DNA of 64,000 bases from Gigaspora rosea (GCA_003550325.1 QKWP01002074.1:1-64000), one strand, 5' to 3'; shown: positions 1 to 11,497, numbered from the stretch's first letter. Notes: a model not told the origin generated them from the letters alone. Translations and numbers: made by a program.

Positions 1-1368
1 TTTATGGTACTGTACTAAAAAATAAAGAAGAATATGTTTTAGATATTTTAGATCTATCAAAGGAACGACATACAGCAAATAATTTACAAGTAGCATTAGA
101 AGAGGCTATAAAAAAATCAATGTTAAAATTTGATTCAATTATAGCTTTAGTTACTGATAATCTTTTAACTATAATTAAAGTTCGAAATGATTTAAAAAGT
201 AAATATCCGAATATTGTTCCTATACGATACTGTCTTCATACATTCAATATTATTGCAAAGGATATTGCAAAACATACTAAGGCCAAATCGATAATTAAAC
301 AAAATTTAAAATTAATAAATTTTTTTACAAATTCCCATTTTTGGATTGCTAAACTTCATAAATAGCAAACTAATTCAAATATACAGCATAGTTTATCATC
401 ATTTTGTGAAACTCCCTGGTATTCATTAGCAAAAATGTGTCTTGGAATTTCTGTATATGAAGATGGATTCAAACACTGTGCTATTAAAAGCTTCTGCTCT
501 GATGCTCCAACTATATCTGAAAATCTTCAAATTATTATTAATGACAAATTTCATTTCGCTTATAATTATGAGCTTCAGCAAGTTTTATTACCAATTGTAA
601 ATGCAATTGGAACTTTGAAAGCACATACTTCAACTTTAGCTGATATTTTTATTCAATTATTAATTGTAGAAATGCAATTATAATTTAAAAAATATTGATG
701 CAAGTTTGCAAAATTATGCTCTTTCTTATTTCACAATATAGACAAATTGCTGTTTCAAAAAAAACCTTTCTTTATGTTACTAGAAAAGCAATTCAATTAG
801 CAAAAGATTGGAAATTTAAAAAAGAAAAAAGTATTCAATTATACGCTGATCTTACAGAATATTATAATTATAATGCATTTCAAAATAATTTATATCCACA
901 AAAACCACAATCATTTTGGAAATTAGTTACTAGAATGCCTATTTTAAAACAATTTGCTCTTAAAATTTTTGTAATTGTCTCACATAGTGCAGCTATTAAA
1001 GGATTGTTTTCTTCACTTGGACTTATTAAAACAAAAAATCGTAATCAAATGAATCCAAGTACTCTTAAATGATTAGTGTTATACGAACAGAATTACATAC
1101 CGAAATTAAAATGGAATTAAATAGTCAAGACAATTTTGAAAGTTAGTAAATGAAAATTATAATAGTGTGAAACTATTGAGCATGATATTAGCAATGAAAA
1201 TGAAAAAATGATACTAATGATGAATTAAATGATTTAATTCAAGATACAAATTCAAATACAATAGAAGATCTTTTTGATTTTTCTATTTTATTATCACAAC
1301 AAGAAGTAACTCCTATAAACTTAACAGAGAATGAGGATTGGACAGTAGAAGATATTATTATATATTAA
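1..1368 (+). pseudogene. hAT-family transposase remnant (broken, 5' end outside window)
   Basis: Three open pieces on the same strand (about 1-365, 366-682 and 695-1072) and a short tail read as one decayed protein. The pieces resemble the RNase-H-like catalytic region and C-terminal dimerisation region of hAT transposases seen in many copies in AM fungi: an early stretch with LVTDN and a CLHTFNIIAKDI-like segment, and a late stretch with SHSAAIKGLFSSLG that fits the dimerisation region. The tail ends NEDWTVEDIIIY and stop at 1366-1368. Frame changes and stops separate the pieces (for example the TAG at 363), so it cannot make a transposase. The start is beyond the left edge. Family is inferred from motif layout; a Pfam search would settle it. 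Confidence 0.72.
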
Positions 1369-1745
1369 TATATATATATATAAATAAACTATTCTTTATT
1401 ATTTGTTTTTTATTATATTAAATATGATTGAATATATTGATTATTTTATAAATAAAGTTATTTTTTATTTGTTTTTAATTATTATATTAAAGATGATTTA
1501 AATATATTGAATATTTTATAAATAATGTTATTTTTTATTTAAGTTTTTTTTATAAATTTGAGTTTTTTTTATAAATTAGTNTTATATTAAAGATGATTTA
1601 AATATATTGAATATTTTATAAATAATGTTATTTTTTATTTAAGTTTTTTTTATAAATTTGAGTTTTTTTTATAAATTAGTTATTTTTTTATTTGGTATAA
1701 TATTTTTTTTAAAAAGATAATTTATATTTTTAAACATGCCCATGG
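1369..1745. repeat. AT-rich 3' flank with a 100-bp tandem duplication at an N
   Basis: A block at 1482-1580 is repeated at 1582-1680, 100 bp apart, with the ambiguous base N at 1581 exactly on the junction. The copies look identical by eye. Because the duplication abuts an N it may be a gap-closing error rather than biology. Around 1735-1765 is a self-similar run of GGCATGCC-type words, which could be the subterminal part of the decayed hAT element upstream. Confidence 0.75.
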
Positions 1746-1821
1746 GCATGCCTAGGCATGCCTTAAGCTTTATTTTATGTTCATATTGGGCATAGCTAAA
1801 TTTGTTTATGCTCCCATTCTA

Positions 1822-2010
1822 GTTGTGCCTCAGATCGATCCTTGCGTTAAATTAACACCGGCCTAAATTAGATCAGGGTTAGAGTAAAATTATGGTAAAG
1901 TTAGGAGGTAGTTTAGGCTAGCTATTGCCGATCATTTAATGCTGGTCAATTGATAGTCATCTGACATGCGTCAGATTCAATCAGACGCAAGTTTTAATAT
2001 GAGGCACAAC
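1822..2010. mobile_element. Small TIR element (GTTGTGCCTCA ends)
   Basis: The ends are exact inverted repeats, GTTGTGCCTCA at 1822-1832 and TGAGGCACAAC at 2000-2010. The 189-bp interior is non-coding and includes a degenerate TTAGGG-like stretch near 1876. No clear TSD was found, so superfamily is open. Confidence 0.5.
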
Positions 2011-2255
2011 ATATATACGTAATCTTATGTAAGTTATTGCCGTAAGATTTCAAAATCTTATGATTGATATGAAATATTACAAAATAGATTAAAATAAAAA
2101 AAATAACTCTTCAGGTGTCACGTGAGTAATATTTCGCATATTTTGTGATGTTTTCGCAATATTCGCAATATGTTGCAAATTTTCGCAAAATTTTTAAAAT
2201 TTTTTAAAAAAAAAAAAATAAATAAACAAGAAGTTTCCTAGGCTTTGCACCCCTG
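2011..2255. repeat. TTTCGCAA-word repeat with a hAT-like end
   Basis: Between 2125 and 2195 the words TTTCGCAT, TTCGCAA and TTTCGCAA recur several times. The right side ends TTTGCACCCCTG (to 2255), which read on the other strand is CAGGGGTGCAAA, a typical hAT terminus. The matching left end was not found, so this is at best a decayed hAT-like element. Confidence 0.35.
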
Positions 2256-2545
2256 CATTGCACTTGTATATTGCACCCAAATGATCTACTAATTAAATTT
2301 GAAGATCAGGTGTAATGTGCAAATTTCTTTATATAATGCTATTTTCAAATATTTATAATATCAAAAAATTTTATCTACATAACCACTTTTCGAGCTCTAA
2401 CAAAAAAAATTCTTTGCAAAATTATATTATAAGCTATTGTTCTCTTTCTAATCCTAATCCAACCCTAATCTAACTTTATTAATTTATATAAAATTATTTT
2501 GTTGCAGATCTACAAATTATGTTTATCTATATACTGCGATAAATT
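2250..2545. repeat. Dispersed repeat, family R copy 1
   Basis: This stretch aligns along its length with 29340-29690: both have GCATTGCA/GCTGCAATG near the start, TGTATATTGCACCCAA, a GATCAGGTGTAATGTGCAAA-like segment, a run of CTAATCC/CTAACC repeats, and end near a TATACTGCGATAAATTAG-like segment. Non-coding. The 29-kb copy sits inside another element, which shows that the repeat is mobile. Confidence 0.6.
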
Positions 2546-2679
2546 AGAGGAGCGTCAGAAATCACCTGATTTTCATTTACTATAGAGCCTACCCCCTCTC
2601 TCCACCTAACTGGTTTAATAGCCAATCAAATTTCACGTATATTAAATTATTATTAAAAATATTTATAAACTTTAATAGT

Positions 2680-3210
2680 TTATAACTTTTGATCTACTAG
2701 TCCAATTTGGATGATTTAACTACCAAAATGATTCTCTCAAAGAGAGGATTCTAACAAGCTCAAACTTTCAAAAATCTAATCACAGGATCATAAATTCGTT
2801 ATAGATTTGTATATTATTATTATATAGTATTTATTAAATAAATACTATATAGTAATAGGACCCCAAAGAACTCTGATACAACTCAAATGATTCTAAAAAA
2901 GGAAATTTTGTATAGAAATTCATCAAACGTTGCATTTTTATATAGTAAATTTTCAAATTTTGCTCTATTTTATACATCTATTTGGCTAAAATACTACTAA
3001 AATTATACAAATTCAAATCTGAGTTGTATCAGAGTTCTTCAGGGTCCTATAGTAATAATATACAAATCTATAGCAATCTTATGATCCTGTAATTAGATTT
3101 TTGTGACTTTGGGCTTGTTAGAATCCTCTCTTTGAGAGGATCTTTTTGGTAGTTTAAATTATCAAATTTGATCCAGTAGATCAAAAGTTATTTACTATTA
3201 AATATTATAT
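2680..3210. mobile_element. Fold-back element, family F1 copy 1, with nested 8-bp-TSD element
   Basis: Left arm (about 2690-2850) and right arm (about 3050-3200) are inverted copies. Each carries the hairpin TCCTCTCTTTGAGAGGAT (or a variant), the TTTGGTAGTT segment and the GATCTACTAGTCCAA/GATCCAGTAGATC end. The centre is interrupted by a separate element at 2857-3048. The same family occurs at 3216-3565, 25560-25750, 27145-27605 and 44222-45220, and members differ in what has inserted between the arms. Confidence 0.75.
2857..3048. mobile_element. Nested TIR element with TSD ATAGTAAT
   Basis: A 192-bp element with long TIRs starting AGGACCCCAAAGAACTCTG and ending with the inverted copy CAGAGTTCTTCAGGGTCCT. 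It is flanked by a perfect 8-bp duplication ATAGTAAT (2849-2856 and 3049-3056). The size and TSD length fit a hAT-type MITE. It interrupts the loop of the F1 fold-back element. Confidence 0.75.
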
Positions 3211-3215
3211 AAAAT

Positions 3216-3565
3216 ATAATAAATAATTTTTGATCTACTGGTCCGATTTGGATGATTTAACTACCAAAATGATCCTTTCAAAGAGAGGATTCTAATAAGC
3301 CCAAAACCACAAGAATCTAATTATAGAATCATAAGATCGATATAGATTTGTGCATTATTACTACATATATAGTATTTATTAAATAAATCCTATATATAGT
3401 ATATAGTAATAATGCACAAATTTATATCAATTTTATAAACCTGTAATTAGGTTCTTATGATTTTGGACTTGTTAGAATCCTCTCTTTGAGAGGATCATTT
3501 TGGTAGTTAAATCATCCAAATTGGATTAGTAAATTAAAAGTTATTAACTAATAAAATTTTTATAT
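3216..3565. mobile_element. Fold-back element, family F1 copy 2
   Basis: A near-symmetrical palindrome: the left arm has ATTTTTGATCTACTGGTCC and ACCAAAATGATCCT followed by a GAGAGGATT hairpin; the right arm repeats this inverted, ending near AAATTAAAAGTTATTAAC. The centre (about 3360-3410) is a TATAGTATTTATTAAATA-type loop. Non-coding. Confidence 0.75.
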
Positions 3566-3595
3566 ATAATATTTTAAGAAAATTATTTCGATTTA

Positions 3596-3879
3596 CAGGC
3601 TGTGAAATTCACATCCCTGTTTTAAAAATTTTCTATTAAAGTTAAAATTAGAGTTAGGGTTAGAGTTAGGGCTATAAAAATAGCAACCTTTATAGTAAAA
3701 TTTAGCAAATAATTTTTTTTGTATAAAAAGAAGTAGTTTTATAAGCTAAATTTTGTTTTATAAGTAATTTTTTAATTTTTTTGTAAAAAAACTTTGTTTT
3801 TGTTATACAAAAAAGATTGCATATCGTGCTAATTCTGCAATTTTGATTGCAGATGCAGGACTATGAATTTCACAGCCTG
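3596..3879. mobile_element. TIR element CAGGCTGTGAAATTCA, TSD TTA
   Basis: The ends are inverted: CAGGCTGTGAAATTCA on the left, TGAATTTCACAGCCTG on the right. TTA flanks both sides (3593-3595, 3880-3882), which fits a 3-bp PIF/Harbinger-type TSD, although AT-rich flanks make a chance match possible. The interior holds a GTTAGGGTTAGAGTTAGGG stretch at about 3655-3673, like several other elements here. Confidence 0.6.
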
Positions 3880-3913
3880 TTAAAATTAGCAATACTCATA
3901 TTTTAAATATATA

Positions 3914-4137
3914 TGGGTGAGTCAGTAGAAAAGGGACAAATTATTTTTAGTAAAATTGTTTTAATTTTTAAATTAAAATATTTTAACAACTATTTAATCA
4001 AATTTGCTTGAAATTATATAAAATAAAATAAAAAGAATTATTAAATTTATTAAGATAGTTGTTAAGATATTTAAGCTTAAAGTCAAGAAAACTTTTACTT
4101 AGAAAAAATTTGTCCCTTTTTTACTGACTCACTCCCA
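3914..4137. mobile_element. MITE, family S copy 1 (GGGTGAGTCAGTAGAAAAGG)
   Basis: A 224-bp element with ends TGGGTGAGTCAGTAGAAAAG and the inverse near TACTGACTCACTCCCA, flanked by TA on both sides, as Tc1/mariner elements are. A second copy is at 10657-10902. The interior is AT-rich and has no reading frame. Confidence 0.7.
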
Positions 4138-4219
4138 TATTATATAAATAATATATTGTATTAGCCAATTAGAATAAAGAATATATAATAACCTGACTAG
4201 GCCAAAGACCCCTCCCCCC

Positions 4220-5705
4220 TAGAGTGTCTAGGATTATGATGCTGCATAATATGTACATAATTTGGCCTATACCGTATACGCATTATGCATTGCACAAATT
4301 GCATATTTTGAGTTATCTAATATAATAACTGCATAATCTGTTGAAATTGCTTACATTATATATATTTAAACAACCAATCATAATCATTTAACTATCATGA
4401 TCTTTAAATATAAATACATATAGCTTCATATTTACATATCCCTTAATTTGTTATGCAGGCATATTTGCCTGCGAAAATTTTAAAATTTTAAATTTTTTAA
4501 ATAAAACCTTAAATATTAATTTTAGCTATATACTTTCTAAGTAAAAAAAATAATATTAGTTCTGTTTTATCAACTTTATTATAAAATTTTTTTAAAATTA
4601 TTAAAAAACTTTAGTGTAATAAAAGTTTAAAGATTTTGTTTTGGAACTTTTGCTATAGATTTTTTCTTTAGATTTTCTCAAATTTTATATGTTCCTGTCT
4701 ATAAAAAAAATTTTCACTTCTAATACAAGTCCTAATTTTTACAAGTAAATTATTTAAAATCAAATAATGAAAGTTGTCATCCTTTATATAAACTACAAAG
4801 TTGTATAAGAAACTATATTTTTAAAACCAATATTTAAAGAATTCGCCAAGATATTGTAAAATATTTTTTTGGTTAAAAAATTTCTTTAAAATTTAATATT
4901 TTCAGCTTATAAGCAACATAAACTTTTTGTCTTATAATATAAATTTAAATAATTCAAAAATATAATCCTTGTTCTTAAAGATTATAATACCAAATTTTAT
5001 TTAAATATCTTAAATAATTAAAAAACTAGATCAGAGGTATATTTATAGTAATTATACAGACAAATTTGCCTGCGAACCCCTACAAAGTAAGGGATATATT
5101 TTAGTAAATTGTACTTACATTCATATGTATGTATGTCAAAAACTTGAAAGATATTTATTCTAAAGAAAGATATCAACTAGCAAATACGTATTAATTTTTT
5201 TAATATGTAGCAATAAATTCTTATAAGCACAAGTGATTTATTTTTTTATGATAATTATTTTGATAAAAAAAAGGTAAGATGAATAATTTGTGTAAATTAG
5301 TTTAGTATAAAGTAATTAAATATTATACTTATTTTCTATGATTTATAGATAATAAAGTATATATAAAATATCAACAACTATAGTTATTAGCAGCTATAAA
5401 ACCAATTTACTTATTTATAATAATTATGGATATTTTTTACTTTAAAATTATCAAGCTGTACAAACTATTATACAATACAGGCAATATTATTCAAATTCGA
5501 TACTATAATATAAAATTTTATTAACTAAAACTTGATGATAAATAATAATAAAAAATAAATAGCAAAAGCGCATATTTTACATAATTTGTAATATAATGCA
5601 TAATCATAAGCATAATTTAAGCAAAAAATTCGCATAATTTGCATAATTTGTAGTTTGGCGTATGCATAATTTGACTTAAATTATTGCATAATCCTAGACG
5701 CTCTA
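4220..5705. mobile_element. hAT-like element built of GCATAAT words (TSD CTCCCCYC)
   Basis: The ends are TAGAGTGTCTAGGATTATG and the inverse ending CATAATCCTAGACGCTCTA. The flanks are CTCCCCCC (4212-4219) and CTCCCCTC (5706-5713), an 8-bp TSD with one mismatch. Near both ends the DNA is a degenerate array of TTGCATAATTTGCATAA-type words (4240-4340 and 5565-5690). Another element, 4437-5096, sits in the middle. No transposase frame. It appears inserted in an older element whose remainder continues after 5713. Confidence 0.75.
4437..5096. mobile_element. Nested TIR element (TATCCCTTA ends, family I)
   Basis: The left end is TATCCCTTA followed by GCAGGCATATTTGCCTGCG; the right end is the inverse, CAAATTTGCCTGCGAAC and TAAGGGATA. 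The interior is AT-rich and non-coding. Right-end fragments of the same family are at about 52905-52990, and a weaker match is at 11335-11365. Confidence 0.6.
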
Positions 5706-5713
5706 CTCCCCTC

Positions 5714-6100
5714 CTAAGAAATCAGCTGATTTTTTGCACCTCCCTTAGCACATCGCAGGGTGCGTGTATAGGATTATCCAATAAACAATATACATATTTA
5801 TTTAAGAATTTAATATTTTTGCGCATGTGCGCTGTAATGCACCTCATATGATTTGATGTAATATGAAATCAACCCAACCAAAATAACCTGTTTTTTTGTT
5901 AGTTAGGGTTAGGGTAAGGTTAGAATAGTGTGTAGGCAAGAAAGGAGCTTTATAGTAAAATTTTGCAAGTAATTTTTTTTGTTAGAACATGAAAAGTAGT
6001 TTCATAAGCAAAATTATGAGCTACAGGTGATTTTTTAAATGATTGCTATTTTTTCTCAAATTTATGTTACACCTGATCCTATGATCTGATTGGTTTATCA
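5714..6100. repeat. Repeat remnants upstream of T-rich block
   Basis: The segment starts with a Tourist-like fragment, AAATCAGCTGATTTTTTGCA (about 5718-5740). It continues with a repeat containing GCGCATGTGCGC, TTAGGGTTAGGGTAAGG (5902-5920) and the element-internal sequence TTTATAGTAAAATTTTGCAA that also occurs at 3690-3710. No gene seen. Confidence 0.4.
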
Positions 6101-6689
6101 GATGGGTGTGTTACAACAGATATATGCTAAATTACATAAACCTATATATAATCAAAGTTTTGCAATTTAATATAAAATTTTATATTTTTTATTTACTCTT
6201 ATTATGCATTATATTTTATATTTATTAAATATACATTTTTAAGAAAAACCTTAAACTAGATCCGGGTTTTATGTTAATAATATAAATCTCATAGAGGTTT
6301 ATATTAAAAATTTTTTTTTATTCAAACTTCAATGCACAGATTGGCCAACCAAATAAGTTTTTATTATTATTATTTTTTTATTTTTAAATTTTATTTTTTT
6401 TTTATTTATTAACATTAAATTTTTTTTTCAGTTATTTTATTAGAGTGTTGCTGGAGCCGTTGCTGGAGGCATTGTTGGAACTGTCTTTGGATCCACTAGA
6501 GCTATCTTCAAAAGCCTGAAGTAGTCCTGAAGCTATCATGGAAGCTGTCGCGAGAGCCGTCATTGGTGCCATAATGAAGTTAGTGTAAAGTTAATCGCTA
6601 AGGCTCGTGGCTTTGTAAGGTTTGTGTATAGTTTATATCTTTTCCAATATGTTTCTTTTGGTGAACTTCTGTATTAAAATTTCGTTCTT
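6101..6689. other. Non-coding AT-rich spacer
   Basis: Long T runs and no credible reading frame. At 6450-6560 a less AT-rich patch has GTTGCTGGAGCCGTTGCTGG and related imperfect repeats (GAGCC/GAAGC words) but frames are short. It could be a decayed exon or an older repeat; I cannot assign it. Confidence 0.35.
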
Positions 6690-6890
6690 TTTGTATTGTA
6701 CACTTTATCAGTAAAAAGTGCCTTGTGTGTTCCCGGTGTTGTGGATTTCTTTATGGTATTGCACATCTTGTCTGTGTGTTTCATGCAGTTCTGGTGTTGT
6801 GAATTTCTTTTCAGCTTGTCAGTGTATTTTGTGCATTGTGATTTCTTTTTGGTACTGCGTGCCTTGCCTGTATCTCATAAGTTCTCGAAT
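6690..6890. repeat. Degenerate ~70-bp tandem repeat
   Basis: About three imperfect copies of a unit containing TGTTGTGGATTTCTTTATGG followed by a TTGCCTGT/CTTGTCTGT segment (6735-6770, 6797-6830, 6837-6880). The overlapping open frames here are by-products of low stop density in T/G-rich sequence. Confidence 0.5.
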
Positions 6891-7029
6891 TTCAGCTATG
6901 TATTTTATTATTTTTTTTCTTTTTTCTTTTGTTTTTTTTTGTTTTTTAATATCAACACATTGGTAATTTTTAGGTCAATAAGCACCTAAAATTTCTTCAA
7001 TCAAGCTGGTTTTAGTAGAGTCTTGAAGT

Positions 7030-8160
7030 CTTTCGTTTAGAATTTGTAAGTTTTTTTTTTTTAAATTTCTTAACCCAGCTTAATAACTTTCATTTTTGCT
7101 TTTTTTTTTTTTGTAAATTTGTTCAAACTGGTAGCAAGTGGGTAAGTGGGTAGAATTTTTCTTAAAAACATTCATGTTTAAACTGATAGTAGTGTAATCC
7201 TTCGTTCAAGATTCAGTATATCTTTTTTTTTTTTTTTAAATGTTAAGGTGAGACCTTGCTTTTATCTTTATTAAATTTAATAGAAACTTTTTACAATACT
7301 AAAAGAAATTTCATTTTTTTAAATCTAATGCTAAGAATAAAAACTCAGACATATATATATCTAAGTAAACCTAAATACTTATCTGCGGCCTAAATCTTTT
7401 GGTATATCTTTTTTTTTATTATTATTATAATTTTTAGGAATTGGAGCCACCTAAAATTTTTCTTAATTGTTTAATTGTTTAACTGTTTAACTGTTTAATT
7501 CGGCCGGTATTAAAATAATTCTGGCCCACAACCAATATAATTCTGCTCAGAACTATTGAGCAATTTTTAATAGTTAAATGGTTCCAATCTCTAATAATTT
7601 CTTAGCCCCTAGTTTACTAACTTTTATCTTTGCTTTTTTTTTTGTAAATTCGTTCAAACTAGTAGCATATGGATAAGTATATAGGATTTTTCTTCAGGAT
7701 GATATTAAGCCGTTATGGTGAAATATCTCGTAGAGGTTTTGTAAGTCTTTTTTTTTTCGTTTTTTGGTTTACTAACTTTTATATTTGTCTTTTGTTCTTG
7801 CAAATTTGATTAAACCAGTAGCAAGTAGATAAGCAGATAGGGTATTTAGATAGTATATTCAAAATTTAGTGGTTTTTTTTTCTTGTAATTTTTTGATTTT
7901 TTAACTTTTCTTTTTTTAGTTAATTAGAAAAACAAGCACCGAGAAGGAAAAATGGAAGAACTTTGAAAAAGAAATTAAATAGTACATGAGAGAAGAACAA
8001 CTGAAGCCGGTTATATATGAATTAATGAAGTCATTATGGTAATGGTCTTGTGAATTGTGATGGAAAGATTCATTATACACATTTGTTATGCATTCATTAT
8101 ATATTCATTACGTATTCATTACTCAATTGTTTTTTTTTAATAAATAAAATGTATTATAAA
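7030..8160. repeat. T-rich block with three diverged copies of a longer unit
   Basis: The motif AAATTTGTTCAAACTGGTAG followed by a GATAAGTGGGTAG-like segment recurs at about 7112, 7645 and 7800, each preceded by a CTTTT/TTTTT run. The spacing is uneven, so this is an old, eroded tandem or dispersed repeat. No gene is supported. Confidence 0.45.
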
Positions 8161-8685
8161 TAAATTTTTTTTTAAATTTTTTTATTTGTATTTTTGAAGT
8201 TATAAAAATATAGATGCACAAAACCAAATTTGATTGTCAGTGTCTGAAGACTTTCTTTTTTTTAACTATTAGTCATGTGACTGAATTTGATTGGCTGACC
8301 ATAGGGTCGGCATAGCTGCTAATTTATATTTGTCATGTGATTAAATTTGATTGGATATGGGTCTAGGATTAAATTAATTGTCTTAAATAGGCCTATTTGG
8401 GGTTTAGGTTATTAGTGTAAACCTCGGTTTAGGATAAGATTACCTATTTTTAATTAATATTACATACTTTATTATATATTACATTATTATATAGAATTAT
8501 TTTTACATTATTACAAATATTTTAAACTATTTTCGCACTTTGTCGTATTTAATTCTATTACTATATACAAAAAACTAGCAATATATACTTATTTTCGCTC
8601 ACCCCATAGTTAGCTATTATCTTTGCTTCTTTGTTTTTTATTGTCTTTACTTTGGCTATTTTTTTGTTTTGGCTATAACCTTTGT
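8161..8685. other. Non-coding spacer with a short direct repeat
   Basis: GTCATGTGACTGAATTTGAT (about 8272) recurs as a near copy at 8332 roughly 60 bp later. Nothing else is recognised. Base composition switches here from T-rich on the left to A-rich on the right. Confidence 0.35.
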
Positions 8686-9375
8686 TTTGTAAAGTATAGG
8701 AAAGTCACAAAGTTTCAAAGAAGTCAGGAATAAATAAAATATAATTTAAAAAAATAAGTAAAAAAAAAACAAATAAAAAAAACAAAAAATATAAGCAAAC
8801 TAATAAAAAAAAATAAACAAAGCTCCAAATCTTCATTTCTCTAAAGTAAGAGTTTATGTTCTTGCAAATTCAGAAATTGTGAAAGCCGGTTAATATTCTT
8901 GCAAAATGCCAAAAAAGTCATAAAGTACCAAAAAAGTCTGGGTTGGTTTTCTTGCAAAGTGCTAGGAAGTAAAGGTTTTGTTCTCACAAAGTGTCAAAAT
9001 AAAATAAATTAATAAAAAATAAAACAAAAAAAAAAATATGAAACGAAAAAATAAATAAAGTGAAACCTTGCAAAAACTTGCGCTCATTTTTCTAAAGAAG
9101 CATTTCTGGAAATTAAGAAATTGCTAGGGAAATCAGTTGAGTGTTCTTGCAAAGTTTCAGAAGTTTGAGTAGATATGCACAAAGTGCTGAAAAGTTGTTA
9201 GTTTTCTTGCAAAGGTGTGCCGAAATAAAAATAAAATAAAAAAAATTAAAAAATAAATAAAAAAAAAATTAAAAAAACAAAATGAAAACAAAACAAAAAC
9301 AAAAACCAAACAAAAATAAAAAACAAAATAAAAACAAAAAAATGAAAAAAACAAAATAGAAAATCTAATTATAAA
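8686..9375. repeat. A-rich block with repeated TTCTTGCAAAGTG words
   Basis: The word TTCTTGCAAAGTG, or a variant, recurs at about 8860, 8900, 8950, 9140 and 9205, separated by long A/C-poor tracts such as AAAACAAAAACAAAAACC. The minus-strand frame through 9157-9405 is a phenylalanine-rich artefact of the tract. Confidence 0.5.
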
Positions 9376-9534
9376 CAAAAGATCTAAACTGATATTATAG
9401 TACAAAATTTGAACATCATTAAACTATTTTAAACTATTTTGAAAAATTAGTCCAATATGTGATTCAGTTACAGATTTATTTATCCAGCTTGGTTTTCTAG
9501 TCCTAAAATATTTTGAAAGCATTTGAATATTTAT

Positions 9535-9820
9535 GTAAGAAATTTAGCGTAAATTTACGGATCATAAAAAAATCGTAAAAAATTTAGTATAAATTTACAA
9601 TTTTCTTACAGTGCATAAGAAAATTGCAAATTTACATAAAAAATTTAGCGTAAAACTATATAAGTTTTACAGTGCATAAAAAAATCATAAATTTATATAA
9701 AATTTTTATGTAAATTTACAATTTTCTTACACATTGTAAGACTTACATAGTACTATACTAAATTTTACGTAAGTTTATGATTTTCTTATATACCGTAAAA
9801 ACTTGTGAAAGTTTATATAT
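9535..9820. repeat. Word repeat GTAAATTTACAATTTTCTTAC
   Basis: The stretch is made of imperfect copies, in both orientations, of GTAAATTTACAATTTTCTTA, with variants GCGTAAATTTACGG, CAGTGCATAAGAAAATTG and TTTACGTAAGTTTATGATTT. Long enough (about 280 bp) and self-similar enough to belong to the word-repeat class seen elsewhere, but I could not define TIRs or a TSD. Confidence 0.5.
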
Positions 9821-10308
9821 ATATATTTTTGCTGATGAAATAAAGGTTATGTCTTAAAAATGATCTTATTGGACATAGTAACTACTACATTCCATAAGAT
9901 CACTTTCAAACAAAAACCCCAAATTTTATTTTAATAGGTGAAACCTCTTGCTTATTAGCAATTTAGGTTGCAACTAGTATGAACTTTGTAAGTGATATAT
10001 TGAATCATGGATGAAAAGTAGTTAATAAGTAATATTTAAATGAAAACTTAGCCTCTATTGTAAATAAAAATTATAAACTTCTAGCTATTCGTCTTTCTGG
10101 TACTAATCACTATTCTGAATGAAGAGAAAGCCAAACTGTATAGCATAGTTTGGTATCAATGGAATACAAAACAAAATAATAAAGTTATAAATGAAAAAAT
10201 CTGCTACAAAGTCAAATTTGGTACAAAAAATGCAATGTTGCACTTTGTTGCAATATATCTTATTCTTTATGTTTTGAAAAATACTATACATATATTGACA
10301 AACAATAA

Positions 10309-10468
10309 GAATAGTGACAGATATTATATAATATTTTAGGTAGGAGGAGGTCTTTGAAATTTTACGTTAAATATAGAAGTTCATAATAGCCAATCAAATT
10401 TCTCTTATATAGGAGGGAGGGGGCAGATGGTATAGTAAAATTATATTACGTAATATATATCACCACCC
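10309..10468. mobile_element. Tourist-like MITE, family GGGTGG, copy 1
   Basis: The right end is TATATCACCACCC followed by TAA; the left end is decayed (TAA then GAATAGTGACAGATAT). The interior AATAGCCAATCAAATTTCTC and a GGGAGGGGGCAGA-like segment align with the copy at 27325-27483. The flanking TAA on both sides fits a PIF/Harbinger TSD. Confidence 0.65.
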
Positions 10469-10656
10469 TAACAATATATACCTTAGTAATACAAACATAT
10501 TGTAGTTGTATATATCTGATATATACATATTGTACGTATGTATATATATACATACATATATTTTAATAAATATAAATATTTGAATAAATATAATTTTTTT
10601 ATATGGATTAATACTTAAAGTAAAAATTAATAAAATTTTAAAAAGTCGAATATATA

Positions 10657-10902
10657 GGAGTGAGTCAGTAGAAAAGGGACAAATTATTTTTAATAAAATT
10701 TTTTTAATTTTTAAATTAAAATATCTTGACAACTATTTAATAAAATTTGCTAAAAATTTTTTTATTTTAATCTTAAAATTATATAGAATAAAAATAAAAA
10801 AAATTTATTAAATTTATTAAGATAATTGTTAAAATATTTGAGCTTAAAGTCAAGGAAACTTTTATTTAGAAAAAATTTGGTCCTTTTCTACTGACTTACC
10901 CC
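10657..10902. mobile_element. MITE, family S copy 2
   Basis: Ends GGAGTGAGTCAGTAGAAAAG and the inverse CTTTTCTACTGACTTACCCC, with an interior that aligns with the copy at 3914-4137, including TTAAATTTATTAAGATA and GCTTAAAGTCAAG. Left flank is TATATA. Confidence 0.65.
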
Positions 10903-11497
10903 AAATTTAAAAAAATTTTTAAATTTTTTTATATAAAAATCGATTAATTTTAAATTATACTAAATTTTTATAAAATATATAATTAATATTTATAATTTAT
11001 AGTTTAAAAATAACATCAAATCTTAATAAATATAGCTATAAATATTATATTGAAATAGAACTGGACTAGACGGTGCCCCATGCACATTGTGCTCCTATTT
11101 TGATATCTTAAAATTTTACTAGAGTAACCCTGTTGCACTTTTAACAAAAAATGATCCTCTCACAATTCTGTACTAATTTTAATTCTAATTTTAATTCTAA
11201 TCCTAATTCTAGATGAAATTAATTATTAGTACATTAGAGGCACAAAATGTACAGATGCATCATTTAGATTTTTTCTTGAAATATTATATAAAGTTTTATA
11301 AACTTTTTTTTAAAACTATATATATATAACTTTTTGCAGACAAATTTGCCTATACCTATTTAATGCATTAAGAGATAAATTAAACTTAAATAAAAATACA
11401 ACTAGCTATATATACTTTTGATATCTAATTTAAATGATTTGCTCTTAGGTTTTATACTAGCTATTATACTTGTAATTCAATAACAGAAATTGTTTAA
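10903..11497. other. AT-rich stretch with a weak TIR pair
   Basis: Mostly AT-rich and without genes. GGTGCCCCATGCACATTGTG (about 11072) and an imperfect inverse GCACAAAATGTACAGATGCA (about 11241) may be ends of a decayed ~190-bp element that holds repeated TTTTAATTCTAA words. A GCAGACAAATTTGCCT fragment of family I lies at about 11337. Confidence 0.35.

Noticed and set aside
6696-6989. 97-codon frame rich in Phe, Cys, Val
   Set aside because: It runs through a degenerate tandem repeat and a T tract; a second frame is open over the same bases.
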